Shown piece after piece: positions 22,917 to 29,666 of a DNA stretch of 39,125 bases. Under the pieces are notes generated by a model, which did not search any database, was not told the origin of the DNA, and was given only the letters and a program-made list of their open reading frames with translations. The DNA is from a virus. Position 1 is the first letter of the stretch; every line of letters starts with the position of its first letter. The translations under genes were made by a program, and so were the position numbers. The stretch spans positions 1 to 39,125 of the IMG/VR virus record IMGVR_UViG_3300025846_000007; one strand, 5' to 3'.

Positions 22917-23311
22917 CGCGCATCCCCCGCAATCTCAACAAGCATTGATCGGCTCCAAACCGATGGAAGCCGTTTGATTTTTTCTTCAACCTCGTCCCGG
23001 TTACTCGACATTCTGATACTCGCTGGCGAGGCCCATTTACCGTCAAATAGGGCAATACAGGCGTAAAATGTCGGGCGGGGGATGACGACCTGTAGTGGCT
23101 CCACGGTTCCGAATAGTTCTGTTTTCATAGTTGCGTCCTTCGCATTCTCCAAATTCCATCGCTTGATAATCGCATCGCCGCCCCTCGCCAACGGCACGCT
23201 GGTAGAGTTGTTGCCGCATTTGTCGCACGTCACCCAGCCGACGCCCTCTCGCGTGCTGGAGCGGGCAACTAGGTAGGTGCTGCCGCAGATTTTGCAGGGG
23301 GTGGGGGTCAT
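22913..23311 (-). CDS. Lar-like zinc protein with an extra C-terminal domain
   Basis: The start at 23311 was chosen over an upstream frame because it begins MTPTPCKICGS. Residues 6-50 match the pattern of Lar restriction-alleviation proteins: CKICG, W-V-TCDKCG (C29, C32), and AIIKRWN at the end. Lar relieves type I restriction in the host. A second part of about 80 residues begins MKTELFGTV and does not belong to Lar, so the protein may be a fusion. Anti-restriction activity is inferred from the family only. Confidence 0.7.
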   Translation of the reverse strand: MTPTPCKICGSTYLVARSSTREGVGWVTCDKCGNNSTSVPLARGGDAIIKRWNLENAKDATMKTELFGTVEPLQVVIPRPTFYACIALFDGKWASPASIRMSSNRDEVEEKIKRLPSVWSRSMLVEIAGDAR

Positions 23312-23652
23312 GGCTTCACCCTCCCCAGCTTCGCTACCAGGTCGCAGATCGCTTCGATGATGCACTCGGCCATGGGCGCACGCGTGTCGTCGCATATTCC
23401 GCGATGGACCGTGCATATACCGAGATAGGCCGTCTCTGGCCAAATCAGGCAGACCGTGTTATGCCCAGACGATTTTTGCATAGACCATATATTCAATTTC
23501 TTCGCCCGCAACCTGCGTTCCATGGAGTTGCGGCCGTCGGGGGATAGGAGCCATTCAAGCCTATGATGCGAATCGTCGATGATCACAAATCCATCGTTCT
23601 TGCTGCCTATCCCCAGGAACTTCGCCGCGATCTTCAGTTTGTCGATAGTCAT
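23308..23652 (-). CDS. Unknown small early protein, paralogue of 24792-25115
   Basis: The ATG at 23652 follows GGAGGTGAAACC, a perfect ribosome binding site. The 114-residue product matches the protein at 24792-25115: both have an opening AAKF-x-G, an L-x-SPDG-x3-M motif, an LRAK-x4-I segment and an AE-x2-I-x-AIC-x-L C-terminal helix. The arrangement (SPDG turn, LRAK strand) resembles small phage alpha-beta sandwich proteins, but I cannot name the family. Role unknown. Confidence 0.78.
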   Translation of the reverse strand: MTIDKLKIAAKFLGIGSKNDGFVIIDDSHHRLEWLLSPDGRNSMERRLRAKKLNIWSMQKSSGHNTVCLIWPETAYLGICTVHRGICDDTRAPMAECIIEAICDLVAKLGRVKP

Positions 23653-23930
23653 GGTTTCACCTCCGGCATTCCGTTGTGCTGCACGCTGGCAGGCTTCCGG
23701 CCTAGCGGCCAAGTTCGAAACCGCCTCCCACAATGCACGCATAATCGCCATTGCTCACGACATTTGCGAACGCCAACGGCCCACGCAAGCAGGTCCTGCG
23801 AGTACACGCCGTACCAATATATCTCCCACCAAATCAGCATCGCCGACAAGTGCCATTTGCGGTTATCCTGCAAGTGCGATATCGCCAGGCCAATCGCATA
23901 TTGTTGTTTACTCCGGTGTATCCAATTCAT
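23649..23930 (-). CDS. Unknown Trp-rich small protein
   Basis: The ATG follows GAGAGAAG at good distance. The 93-residue product is basic, with eight Trp residues and a CVHCGRRF motif near the middle, suggesting a small zinc-binding or nucleic acid-binding module. It overlaps both neighbours by four bases in the chain of coupled early genes. Function unknown. Confidence 0.6.
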   Translation of the reverse strand: MNWIHRSKQQYAIGLAISHLQDNRKWHLSAMLIWWEIYWYGVYSQDLLAWAVGVRKCREQWRLCVHCGRRFRTWPLGRKPASVQHNGMPEVKP

Positions 23931-24517
23931 TGCTTCTCTCCCGCCACTCGTTGTCTAGAACTATGGCAGCCCATGCAGACTCCCTCACCGCCGTCTAATG
24001 TGAACGCGACCATGGGGAGTCCAAGCTTCCCCTCCGACCATCGCACGCCGGGCAACGTGGAGATTCGCTGATGGTTGTTGGGCGCGATGATTGTTTTGCC
24101 GTAGAGCATGTACGGCATCCGATGGGAACCGTTGCACAGCACGCAGGTCGCTGAGTAACGGAACCCATCCACGCAGTCTATGCAGGGACTGCAATCCCAG
24201 TCCTCGCCAATCATCCCCTCGCCCTCGTCCGCGCACGTTTCGCAGACCGTTGCGCACTCCGGGCACACGTCCATATCGGCCATCGGCACTGCTTCGCTGA
24301 TTTCGTGGGTGCAGTTTGACGTGAAGCCACATTCCAAAATTTCCGCCGCCGGGAAAATCCCTCGCGTATCCTCCTCGCCAGGAGACGGAACCCGCACGCA
24401 TAACCTCGTATCGGTCGCGTAACGGTATCCGGCCCGCACAAATGGCTTATTCAGGGTGTAGCGGCTCACTTGGTCGCCGCTCAGACAGAACCGCTGTAAA
24501 TCAATTTCCATTTTCAT
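23927..24517 (-). CDS. Multi-CxxC zinc-finger-like early protein
   Basis: From the ATG at 24517 (after GGAGAGAAG) the product has 196 residues. The central part holds a dense array: CPECATVCETCADE, CSPCIDC, CVLC and a later CMGC, enough for two or three zinc sites. The N-terminal 40 residues and the segment MLYGKTIIAPNNHQRISTLPG are not zinc-like. The pattern resembles DnaJ-type or ribbon zinc fingers by spacing only. It overlaps its neighbour by four bases. Binding of nucleic acid or a host protein is possible; nothing more can be said. Confidence 0.72.
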   Translation of the reverse strand: MKMEIDLQRFCLSGDQVSRYTLNKPFVRAGYRYATDTRLCVRVPSPGEEDTRGIFPAAEILECGFTSNCTHEISEAVPMADMDVCPECATVCETCADEGEGMIGEDWDCSPCIDCVDGFRYSATCVLCNGSHRMPYMLYGKTIIAPNNHQRISTLPGVRWSEGKLGLPMVAFTLDGGEGVCMGCHSSRQRVAGEKQ

Positions 24518-24531
24518 CTTCTCTCTCCAAT

Positions 24532-24795
24532 TCAAAGAAAAATCCACACAGTCAAAATGCACGCGTAAATCAGCAGCATCGGCAGTGGAGCCATCCATAT
24601 GCACGCCATAGCCAGTGCCACAGCCGCCAGTAGCAACGCCGCGCGGAGTAGACGCCACGGCAGGGAGGGATGGTCGGTAACATATGGGCTGTGCGTTATG
24701 TACTCGCCGCAGCCTGAATAGCGGAGATCGTCGGGGTAGTCCTTGACACAGGCTCGCTTATACCTACATTTTTTGCAGAGTTCTGCTTGGTTCAT
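24532..24795 (-). CDS. Small membrane protein with N-terminal zinc-like motif
   Basis: The ATG at 24795 follows AAGGAGAAGAA. The 87-residue product begins with C-x2-C-x6-C plus a later Cys (LCKKCRYKRACVKDYPDDLRYSGC), and ends with two hydrophobic helices (LLRAALLLAAVALAMACIWM and PLPMLLIYACILTVWIFL). The cytoplasmic zinc-like head and membrane hairpin suggest an early membrane-targeted effector. Superinfection exclusion is possible but unproven. Confidence 0.7.
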   Translation of the reverse strand: MNQAELCKKCRYKRACVKDYPDDLRYSGCGEYITHSPYVTDHPSLPWRLLRAALLLAAVALAMACIWMAPLPMLLIYACILTVWIFL

Positions 24796-25115
24796 TTCTT
24801 CTCCTTCGCCAGTTTGCATATCGCCAGGATCATCGCCTCGGCCACGCTGTCGCCCGCGCCCTCGGCCCTGAAACCGCCACCAGCCCGAAGTACGATACTC
24901 ACGCGCACCTCGCGGCCTATGGTCATTTGTATGCTGTAATCCTTGGCCCGCAGCGTTTGCGTCATCGCGTGAATTCCGTCGGGCGATTTCAGCCACGCAA
25001 ACGGCCGCCATACGGATTCTCCGTTAACACGCAGGTCGCCTTCCGATGCGACCCACATTATCGTTTCCATGCCGCAGAATTTCGCCGCCGTTTTGAGTCG
25101 TGCTTTGGTTATCAC
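24792..25115 (-). CDS. Unknown small early protein, paralogue of 23308-23652
   Basis: A GTG start at 25115 overlaps the preceding stop (GTGA) after GGAAGTGGAAA. The 107 residues share with the protein at 23308-23652 the motifs AAKF-x-G, L-KSPDGIHAM, LRAKDYSIQM and AEAMILAICKL. The two copies now lie about 1.1 kb apart in the same operon, indicating gene duplication within the early block. Function unknown. Confidence 0.78.
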   Translation of the reverse strand: MITKARLKTAAKFCGMETIMWVASEGDLRVNGESVWRPFAWLKSPDGIHAMTQTLRAKDYSIQMTIGREVRVSIVLRAGGGFRAEGAGDSVAEAMILAICKLAKEKK

Positions 25116-25315
25116 TTTCCACTTCCTTCCTGATTAGGGCCTACGCCAGGCCGACACTGTTCCGCCGTTAAGTCACAAACGTCATTTGGGTATTTTGCTT
25201 TCCACGTTATTTCGCAATGCCCGTCCGGCGTGGCCGTGCTGGTCGCAATCGGTATCCATCGCGAGCAACGGCGGCAGAGAATCACAGGGTCGGTTCGATT
25301 GCTGGTAGTAGTCAC
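25112..25315 (-). CDS. Small Cys protein, tandem copy A
   Basis: The GTG at 25315 overlaps the upstream stop. The 67 residues read (V)TTTSNRTDPVILCRRCSRWI at the start and PNQEGSGK at the end, with a CRRC pair and two later Cys. The gene immediately upstream (25312-25515) has the same length, same start context and strongly similar residues, so the pair is a tandem duplication. A small zinc-binding domain is likely; role unknown. Confidence 0.75.
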   Translation of the reverse strand: MTTTSNRTDPVILCRRCSRWIPIATSTATPDGHCEITWKAKYPNDVCDLTAEQCRPGVGPNQEGSGK

Positions 25316-25515
25316 TTTCCACATCCTTCCTGATTTGGGCATATTCCAAGCCGGTCAAACATTTCCTGCACGTCACACACGTCGCCGGGGCACTTTGATT
25401 TATGGGTTATGCCGCATCGCCCTGCCCATGTAAATTTCGGGCACTCGCTGGCAACCCATCGCGAGCAGTGACGGCAAAGAAGAACGCTGTCTATTCGATT
25501 GCTGGTGGTACTCAC
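25312..25515 (-). CDS. Small Cys protein, tandem copy B
   Basis: Like copy A, this has 67 codons, starts with GTG overlapping the upstream TGA, begins (V)STTSNRIDSVLLCRHCSRWV and ends GICPNQEGCGK. It keeps the Cys pair and adds further Cys (C-x8-C-x6-C-x4-C). A longer frame to 25671 would add an Arg-rich shadow of the next gene and was rejected. The two copies have diverged clearly but keep length and ends, suggesting selection for both. Confidence 0.75.
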   Translation of the reverse strand: MSTTSNRIDSVLLCRHCSRWVASECPKFTWAGRCGITHKSKCPGDVCDVQEMFDRLGICPNQEGCGK

Positions 25516-25712
25516 TTCGCGCCGCCTTTCTTCTTCGGGACAATAGCCATGTATCGCTGGGCAACCCCAGTCCAGACTGCGCCGTCCGATACGCGACGTA
25601 CATCGCGTAGAATCTCGCCGTATTTGTCGGTGCGCGGCATAGTCAGAACCGTGTACGTTCGACCGTGCCATTCAACTGTTGTGCCGATTGGAGTTTTGTT
25701 CGTTACCCACAT
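25512..25712 (-). CDS. Small protein, paralogue of 26238-26450
   Basis: The 66-residue product begins MWVTNKTPIGTTVEWHGRTYTVLT and ends in Lys-rich residues. The opening matches the protein at 26238-26450 (TPVGTKVRWYDHTYTILT), giving a second duplicated family in this block. The pattern G-T-x-V-x-W-x3-T-Y-T suggests a small beta-barrel such as an SH3-like domain. Function unknown. Confidence 0.72.
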   Translation of the reverse strand: MWVTNKTPIGTTVEWHGRTYTVLTMPRTDKYGEILRDVRRVSDGAVWTGVAQRYMAIVPKKKGGAK

Positions 25713-26251
25713 TTCGCACCGCCTTCCACCGTCCCAAAATCCCTCGCCACGTTGTCGCGAAATACCGCTTCGGATATGTAGCAGGCGGCGGGGGTGACAG
25801 GGCTTAGCGCGTTAAGTGTTACGGCGTTTTCGGCCGGTTCTGTCAAGCAGATCGGTTGTCCGCTCGGCCCCTTCGGCATGCGCCGCACGAAAACCGGGTC
25901 TGTGTAGCTCAGGTGGCCGGGGCGGCCTAACTCCCTCGCCGTTCGCACGATGCATTGTTCCCGCCCGTCAATCGTCGCGTATGCGATGAACAGCCCGGCG
26001 TGCCAGTAGTCGCCGCGTTGGAACTGGCAACGCTGGCCATTTTGGAAACGGAACGGTAAAGGGGGCTGAGTGACGGGGGCGACAGGCGACACTGCCAGCC
26101 AGTATCCGTCGTCACAACCGCACGCGGGATAGCAGTCGTTGGAGTGGACCAGGGCACACCGCTGGCAGCCCTCAGACCCGCCGGCGTGTTTTACGAATTC
26201 GACGGCTCGGCCGGAGCGGGTTGTTGTAGTTTTTGGATTATCGTTTGGCAT
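25703..26251 (-). CDS. Cys-containing early protein
   Basis: The ATG at 26251 follows AAGGCGAAAC. The 182-residue product has an N-terminal C-x2-C plus C-x3-C-x-C cluster (CQRC, CYPACGC, about residues 30-47), then a beta-rich middle around FRFQNGQRCQFQRGDYWHAGLF that fits a small barrel, and a Pro-rich C-terminal part. It overlaps the genes on both sides by about ten bases. No family recognised. Confidence 0.7.
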   Translation of the reverse strand: MPNDNPKTTTTRSGRAVEFVKHAGGSEGCQRCALVHSNDCYPACGCDDGYWLAVSPVAPVTQPPLPFRFQNGQRCQFQRGDYWHAGLFIAYATIDGREQCIVRTARELGRPGHLSYTDPVFVRRMPKGPSGQPICLTEPAENAVTLNALSPVTPAACYISEAVFRDNVARDFGTVEGGAKCG

Positions 26252-26450
26252 GTTTCGCCTTCTTCTCGTAAATAGTTAAATCGTTCTGCGCAATGAGTAA
26301 CGTCCCGGCGGGGTTGCGGGTGTTTTGCACCAATCGCATTGACCCGTGCGCGGTTCGCTCCTGGTCAACAAATGCGTTGGTTAATATCGTATACGTGTGG
26401 TCGTACCACCGAACTTTCGTTCCTACTGGCGTGTCGTCTGTGACTGTCAT
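26238..26450 (-). CDS. Small protein, paralogue of 25512-25712
   Basis: The 70-residue product begins MTVTDDTPVGTKVRWYDHTYTILT, nearly the same pattern as the protein at 25512-25712, and ends with a basic tail. The gene pair flanks the 25703-26251 gene, suggesting duplication of a unit or insertion between copies. Its ATG overlaps a TAA in the candidate frameshifted gene upstream. Confidence 0.72.
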   Translation of the reverse strand: MTVTDDTPVGTKVRWYDHTYTILTNAFVDQERTAHGSMRLVQNTRNPAGTLLIAQNDLTIYEKKAKHAKR

Positions 26451-26610
26451 TATTCGTCGCTCCTATTCTGGGTTTGTTGCACCACTGTTTTGTTGCTAAT
26501 TTCGACCGTACTGATTTCCGCACAATCGGCCGATGCGGTAGTTGATGCCCGGCCGTGGATTTCAGCGTGTAGCCGTCGGGCAGGGGTTGCGGAATGAATA
26601 CGCCGCTCAT
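26450..26610 (-). pseudogene. Short gene that appears frameshifted
   Basis: From the ATG at 26610 the frame starts naturally (MSGVFIPQPLPDGYTLKST) but soon turns into Arg/Lys-rich sequence that runs on across the next gene to 26365. In another frame the same DNA reads ASTTASADCAEISTVEIS and on to RSDE, ending with TAA at the ATG of the next gene (26450), as every neighbour does. A one-base shift near 26545-26560 would join the two into a protein of about 52 residues. It could be a real mutation, a sequencing indel, or a programmed shift. Confidence 0.4.
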
Positions 26611-27254
26611 GGTTGCACCGCCCTGGGCGTGTAGGTGAATCCGGGAACAAGGCCGTCCAAAAGTTTTACTGCAAGGTCTTTGTCGTTGAATCTTGCACCA
26701 ATAGCCTCCATTATCGCCACAATGTTCCGCTCCCGTTCATCCGCCACCCGCGTCGCCTCGAGCGCGGCCGCAGCCGCCAACGCGCGGGCGTTCTCGATTT
26801 CCACGGCGGCGCGGCGTTCGGTTTCGATGTGAGCGTAGATCGCGAGTACCCACGCGGCGGCGAATGTTTCGCCATACTGACCGCATTCCTTGGCGATTCG
26901 CACGAGATAACGGCAGGGGCTTTCGCGAGGAACGTAAAGGCATTCATACGCCAGCCTGCTCGATTCGACCTTGGTTTCCATCAACTTGCGGCCGATTGCT
27001 AGAAACCATTCGGGGCTATATCCCGGATTCGCCCACTTCGCAACCGCCGCCAGCTTCTCATTGAACGTTGTTTCGTTTTCAGTCTTCATCGCAGTCTCCT
27101 TCGGTTTGATTCGCCACTGAATGCCAGAGCAACCTATGCCCGACGCACTCCAGAGCGAGCTACATATGGGCGATCTATTATCGAGTGCCGCGCATCCTAT
27201 GCATCCCTGTTTTTCAAATGACTCATACACCACGCCTTTTATCGTCGTTTCCAT
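26607..27254 (-). CDS. Early protein with a possible internal start
   Basis: The ATG at 27254 follows GGAAAGGAATT and gives 215 residues. The first 55 form a small Cys module (GCIGC and CSSLWSASGIGC). A second ATG at 27089, in the same frame, has an excellent AAGGAG six bases upstream and would give a 160-residue protein without the Cys module. That part is helical, with a long Ala/Arg/Glu-rich coil near its middle. Two products from one gene are possible, or the longer frame is a natural fusion of two genes. Function unknown. Confidence 0.7.
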   Translation of the reverse strand: METTIKGVVYESFEKQGCIGCAALDNRSPICSSLWSASGIGCSGIQWRIKPKETAMKTENETTFNEKLAAVAKWANPGYSPEWFLAIGRKLMETKVESSRLAYECLYVPRESPCRYLVRIAKECGQYGETFAAAWVLAIYAHIETERRAAVEIENARALAAAAALEATRVADERERNIVAIMEAIGARFNDKDLAVKLLDGLVPGFTYTPRAVQP

Positions 27255-27348
27255 CGCAATTCCTTTCCGGCCGCTGCCGGGGTTGATTTGCACATATTAC
27301 CGCATACGGCAATACACGCAAGGGGTAAATCCAATAAATTTCCGGACC

Positions 27349-27816
27349 TTACGCTTCCATCTGCCAGACCGTTATCGACGCGCCGACCGTTTCGCCGGGG
27401 TTCGCATAAAGTTTGATAACGGTCTGGTACGCGATGGCAGAATCATCTGACCATACGATTGCGGACAAAGCATCTTCGGTTGACCGCCACAATTTGGTAG
27501 CGTCCGGTTTGCTGGTATGGTACTTCGGCGCGTTTGGTTTTAGTTGCCCGTTGCTCCGGTAGTGCGATTTGGGTCGCGGCATAACCATCGTCGCGACTAC
27601 CTGCAACGGTCCGGTCAACAACACATTTCCGGCCTGTTCCCGCATCGCCATCGAACCAAAGAACGCCACTGCCTCCCGCCATTCTGCCGTATATTCCCCC
27701 GTTTCGGTGATTGCCACGTGGCCGCGAGCGCCATTGCGGCCGGGGATGTAAAAGCCCTTTTTCGATCCACCTGGTCGGGGAATGCCCGCAACTTCAAATG
27801 TAATTTCCATAGCCAT
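27349..27816 (-). CDS. rusA: RusA-like Holliday junction resolvase
   Basis: The 155-residue product fits the RusA family: an N-terminal EITFEVAGIPRPGGSKKGF strand-turn with the basic loop, KPDATKLWRSTEDALSAIVWSDDSAI (about residues 102-127) carrying the conserved acidic residues (D-x2-K...D-A-L...DD), and a C-terminal strand. RusA dimers cut Holliday junctions or branched replication products before packaging. An ATG at 27810 is an alternative start. It lies in the early block, consistent with replication or recombination functions. Confidence 0.9.
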   Translation of the reverse strand: MAMEITFEVAGIPRPGGSKKGFYIPGRNGARGHVAITETGEYTAEWREAVAFFGSMAMREQAGNVLLTGPLQVVATMVMPRPKSHYRSNGQLKPNAPKYHTSKPDATKLWRSTEDALSAIVWSDDSAIAYQTVIKLYANPGETVGASITVWQMEA

Positions 27817-27822
27817 GTCCCT

Positions 27823-28059
27823 TTATCGTCGAATTTTCCGCAGTTCCACGACCGCCGCGCGAACTTGGGTCTGCCGGTCCGTTTCATCGCGAGCATCGGC
27901 AGCCTTCACCAGCCTATACATTACACAAAACGCGGCCTTCGTTTCGTCGTTGTAGTACGCTCGACGCTTTAGGTTGTCGATCCTTTGGAGTTCTGTATAC
28001 GCCGCGTGCACACTGTCGCTTTGTTTCTTCGCAAACAACCATCGGTACAATCTTCGCAT
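27823..28059 (-). CDS. Small helical protein
   Basis: The ATG at 28059 follows GAGGAT. The 78-residue product is basic and almost wholly helical (RRLYRWLFAKKQ, ELQRIDNLKRRAYYNDETKAAF, then VRAAVVELRKIRR). It could bind DNA or act as a small adaptor. It sits directly upstream of the RusA gene, so a recombination partner is possible. No family recognised. Confidence 0.65.
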   Translation of the reverse strand: MRRLYRWLFAKKQSDSVHAAYTELQRIDNLKRRAYYNDETKAAFCVMYRLVKAADARDETDRQTQVRAAVVELRKIRR

Positions 28060-28089
28060 CAATCGATCCTCTGCCCCACGCGGGGGCGG

Positions 28090-28407
28090 TTAAGTGTTTT
28101 GGCGTCTGAGTATCGCCGCATATTCCGCCTTCGGTACGCGCCGCCATTGGCTTCGCGTTTTCGGGTCGGGAATTTTGGCGTAAAAATAGACCATGAATGA
28201 CGATCTCGCCATCCCAATTGAGTCGGCGGCGTCTGACAGAGTTCCGTACAGTTCGCCCGTGGTTACGTTCTGTGCCGGAGTTGCCCGCGCAAGCAACTTG
28301 CGGATTCGCAGGGCCTTCGCATCGTCGGCAATCCGTTGCGATGCGTTTCCCTGTTCCCGCTCGATCAACGCGGCGAGGCGGGCGGCGTGTTCGGTGGTGT
28401 ATTGCAT
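28090..28407 (-). CDS. Putative HTH DNA-binding protein
   Basis: The ATG follows AAGGGAAGAATC. The 105-residue product has a helical N-terminal half and a possible HTH at residues 56-75 (TLSDAADSIGMARSSFMVYF), where A-D-S-I-G-M-A-R-S-S fits a turn and recognition helix. The rest (DPKTRSQWRRVPKAEYAAILRR) resembles DNA-contacting tails. It lies beside the methyltransferase gene. Family not certain. Confidence 0.6.
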   Translation of the reverse strand: MQYTTEHAARLAALIEREQGNASQRIADDAKALRIRKLLARATPAQNVTTGELYGTLSDAADSIGMARSSFMVYFYAKIPDPKTRSQWRRVPKAEYAAILRRQNT

Positions 28408-28426
28408 GATTCTTCCCTTCGGTGCG

Positions 28427-29191
28427 TTAAAACAACTTCGCCGCCTCCGATGTGAATGTTAGATATCCGGGAAATTCGCAAAGCGTCCGCTGGATGCGCC
28501 GTTTTGCAAGCTCAAAATAGTCTGGGTCTCGTTCTATCCCCAGAAAACGGCGGCCAAGTGCTATTGCTGCTACGCCCGTGGAAGCCGACCCCATGCAGGG
28601 ATCGCAAACCAATTGTCCGGCGCGGCTATAGTCTCTGACAATCGCCGCCATCAGCTCCACGGGCTTGCCGCCCATATGATACTTCTTCCCGCGTTCTGTA
28701 TACCCGCCGGGAAGCGTCCCCCACCGAAGTTGCTTTGCAGTGCGGCTAACAACAATCCAATCAGTCCACGACGACGGTCCATCGCCGGAAAGCCGGACGC
28801 TGCGGCCGGGAACGTACCACGGGAGCGGCACAAACGTACACCGCCCGGCGCGTTCCATTTCGTTCCTCCACGCCGGCGCGAGCGTGGAGTCTGTCATGCA
28901 AACAAGCCACCCTGAGCAAGCACGCGCGGCTACGGCGACAAACTCAGCAACGGCTCCCTCGCTCCACGCTGCATAACCTAATTGTTTTCGATCCGCTCCG
29001 TCGCTTCCTTCTCCCGATTGGCCGTCCACTACCGAATTATGTCCGGCGTGGGTTCTGGCGGAATATGGCGGGTCTGTCGCGATGCAGTCTATCGAGCCGG
29101 GGGCAATGTCGCCCAACACATCCAGACAATTCGCGCACAAAAGCCTGACCCGCCCGTCTTCTGAGGTCCATTCCGATTTAATTACGCTCAT
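28427..29191 (-). CDS. DNA methyltransferase, N6-adenine or N4-cytosine, beta-type
   Basis: The 254-residue product has the catalytic motif IV, DCIATDPPYSARTH (DPPY at about residues 39-42), near the N-terminus. The SAM-binding motif I, VCDPCMGSASTGVAA (about 203-217), lies near the C-terminus, the order of beta-class amino-methyltransferases. The usual DPFMGSGTT is altered to DPCMGSAST. No restriction nuclease gene is beside it, so it is an orphan enzyme likely used to hide phage DNA from host restriction. Target sequence unknown. Confidence 0.92.
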   Translation of the reverse strand: MSVIKSEWTSEDGRVRLLCANCLDVLGDIAPGSIDCIATDPPYSARTHAGHNSVVDGQSGEGSDGADRKQLGYAAWSEGAVAEFVAVAARACSGWLVCMTDSTLAPAWRNEMERAGRCTFVPLPWYVPGRSVRLSGDGPSSWTDWIVVSRTAKQLRWGTLPGGYTERGKKYHMGGKPVELMAAIVRDYSRAGQLVCDPCMGSASTGVAAIALGRRFLGIERDPDYFELAKRRIQRTLCEFPGYLTFTSEAAKLF

Positions 29192-29442
29192 CGCGACACC
29201 TCTTTCCCATGCCCAATCGCCGCAGACGCCAGCCCTCCAGCGCGCCCGATCCGTGCCATATACCCCGCGCGTTTAGCCAGCACGTCGCCCCCGCGTTTCC
29301 CGGCGAGTGCGGCCGTCTCCGGCGTAAACTCATGGGCCGTACCGCGAAGGTGTGCAGTCCGGCCACCCTTGCGTGCAAGCTCGCGATGCCGTTTGGGGGC
29401 CATTGAACCGAAGCCACGCAACTTGATTTTGCTCTTGCTCAT
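29188..29442 (-). CDS. KGG-motif small protein
   Basis: The ATG overlaps the upstream stop, and the stop overlaps the methyltransferase ATG. The 84 residues contain repeated G-G motifs: RKGGRTAHLRGTAHEFTPETA, GKRGGDVLAK and IGRAGGLASA. These match the KGG/stress-induced small-protein type, which is common in phages and plasmids and thought to bind nucleic acid. Three GG-centred units occur. Role is inferred from family. Confidence 0.75.
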   Translation of the reverse strand: MSKSKIKLRGFGSMAPKRHRELARKGGRTAHLRGTAHEFTPETAALAGKRGGDVLAKRAGYMARIGRAGGLASAAIGHGKEVSR

Positions 29443-29666
29443 AATCCAGGTCCTTCCAGTGAGATTTCCGCATACGACGGCCGCTCATATCCGCAAAACA
29501 CTGCCAGCGATGCCTCGCCAGCATCTACAGGGCAGCGAACAATGTCGCCCGTGTCCCAATCCATGAACGTTGCTACCCACTGTGCCCGCTCATGCCGCGT
29601 GCGCGTCAACGTCTGTCTGATTCTCTGCCGCTGTCGCGGGGTGTATCCGGTGTTTGGCTTGCTCAT
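29439..29666 (-). CDS. Unknown small protein
   Basis: The ATG at 29666 follows AGAAGGTG and overlaps the upstream stop, and was chosen over an upstream TTG- or ATG-started frame. The 75 residues have a basic helical N-terminus (TPRQRQRIRQTLTRTRHER) and a beta-like C-terminal half with a conserved-looking FCGYERPSYAEISLEG. No family recognised. Confidence 0.7.
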   Translation of the reverse strand: MSKPNTGYTPRQRQRIRQTLTRTRHERAQWVATFMDWDTGDIVRCPVDAGEASLAVFCGYERPSYAEISLEGPGL

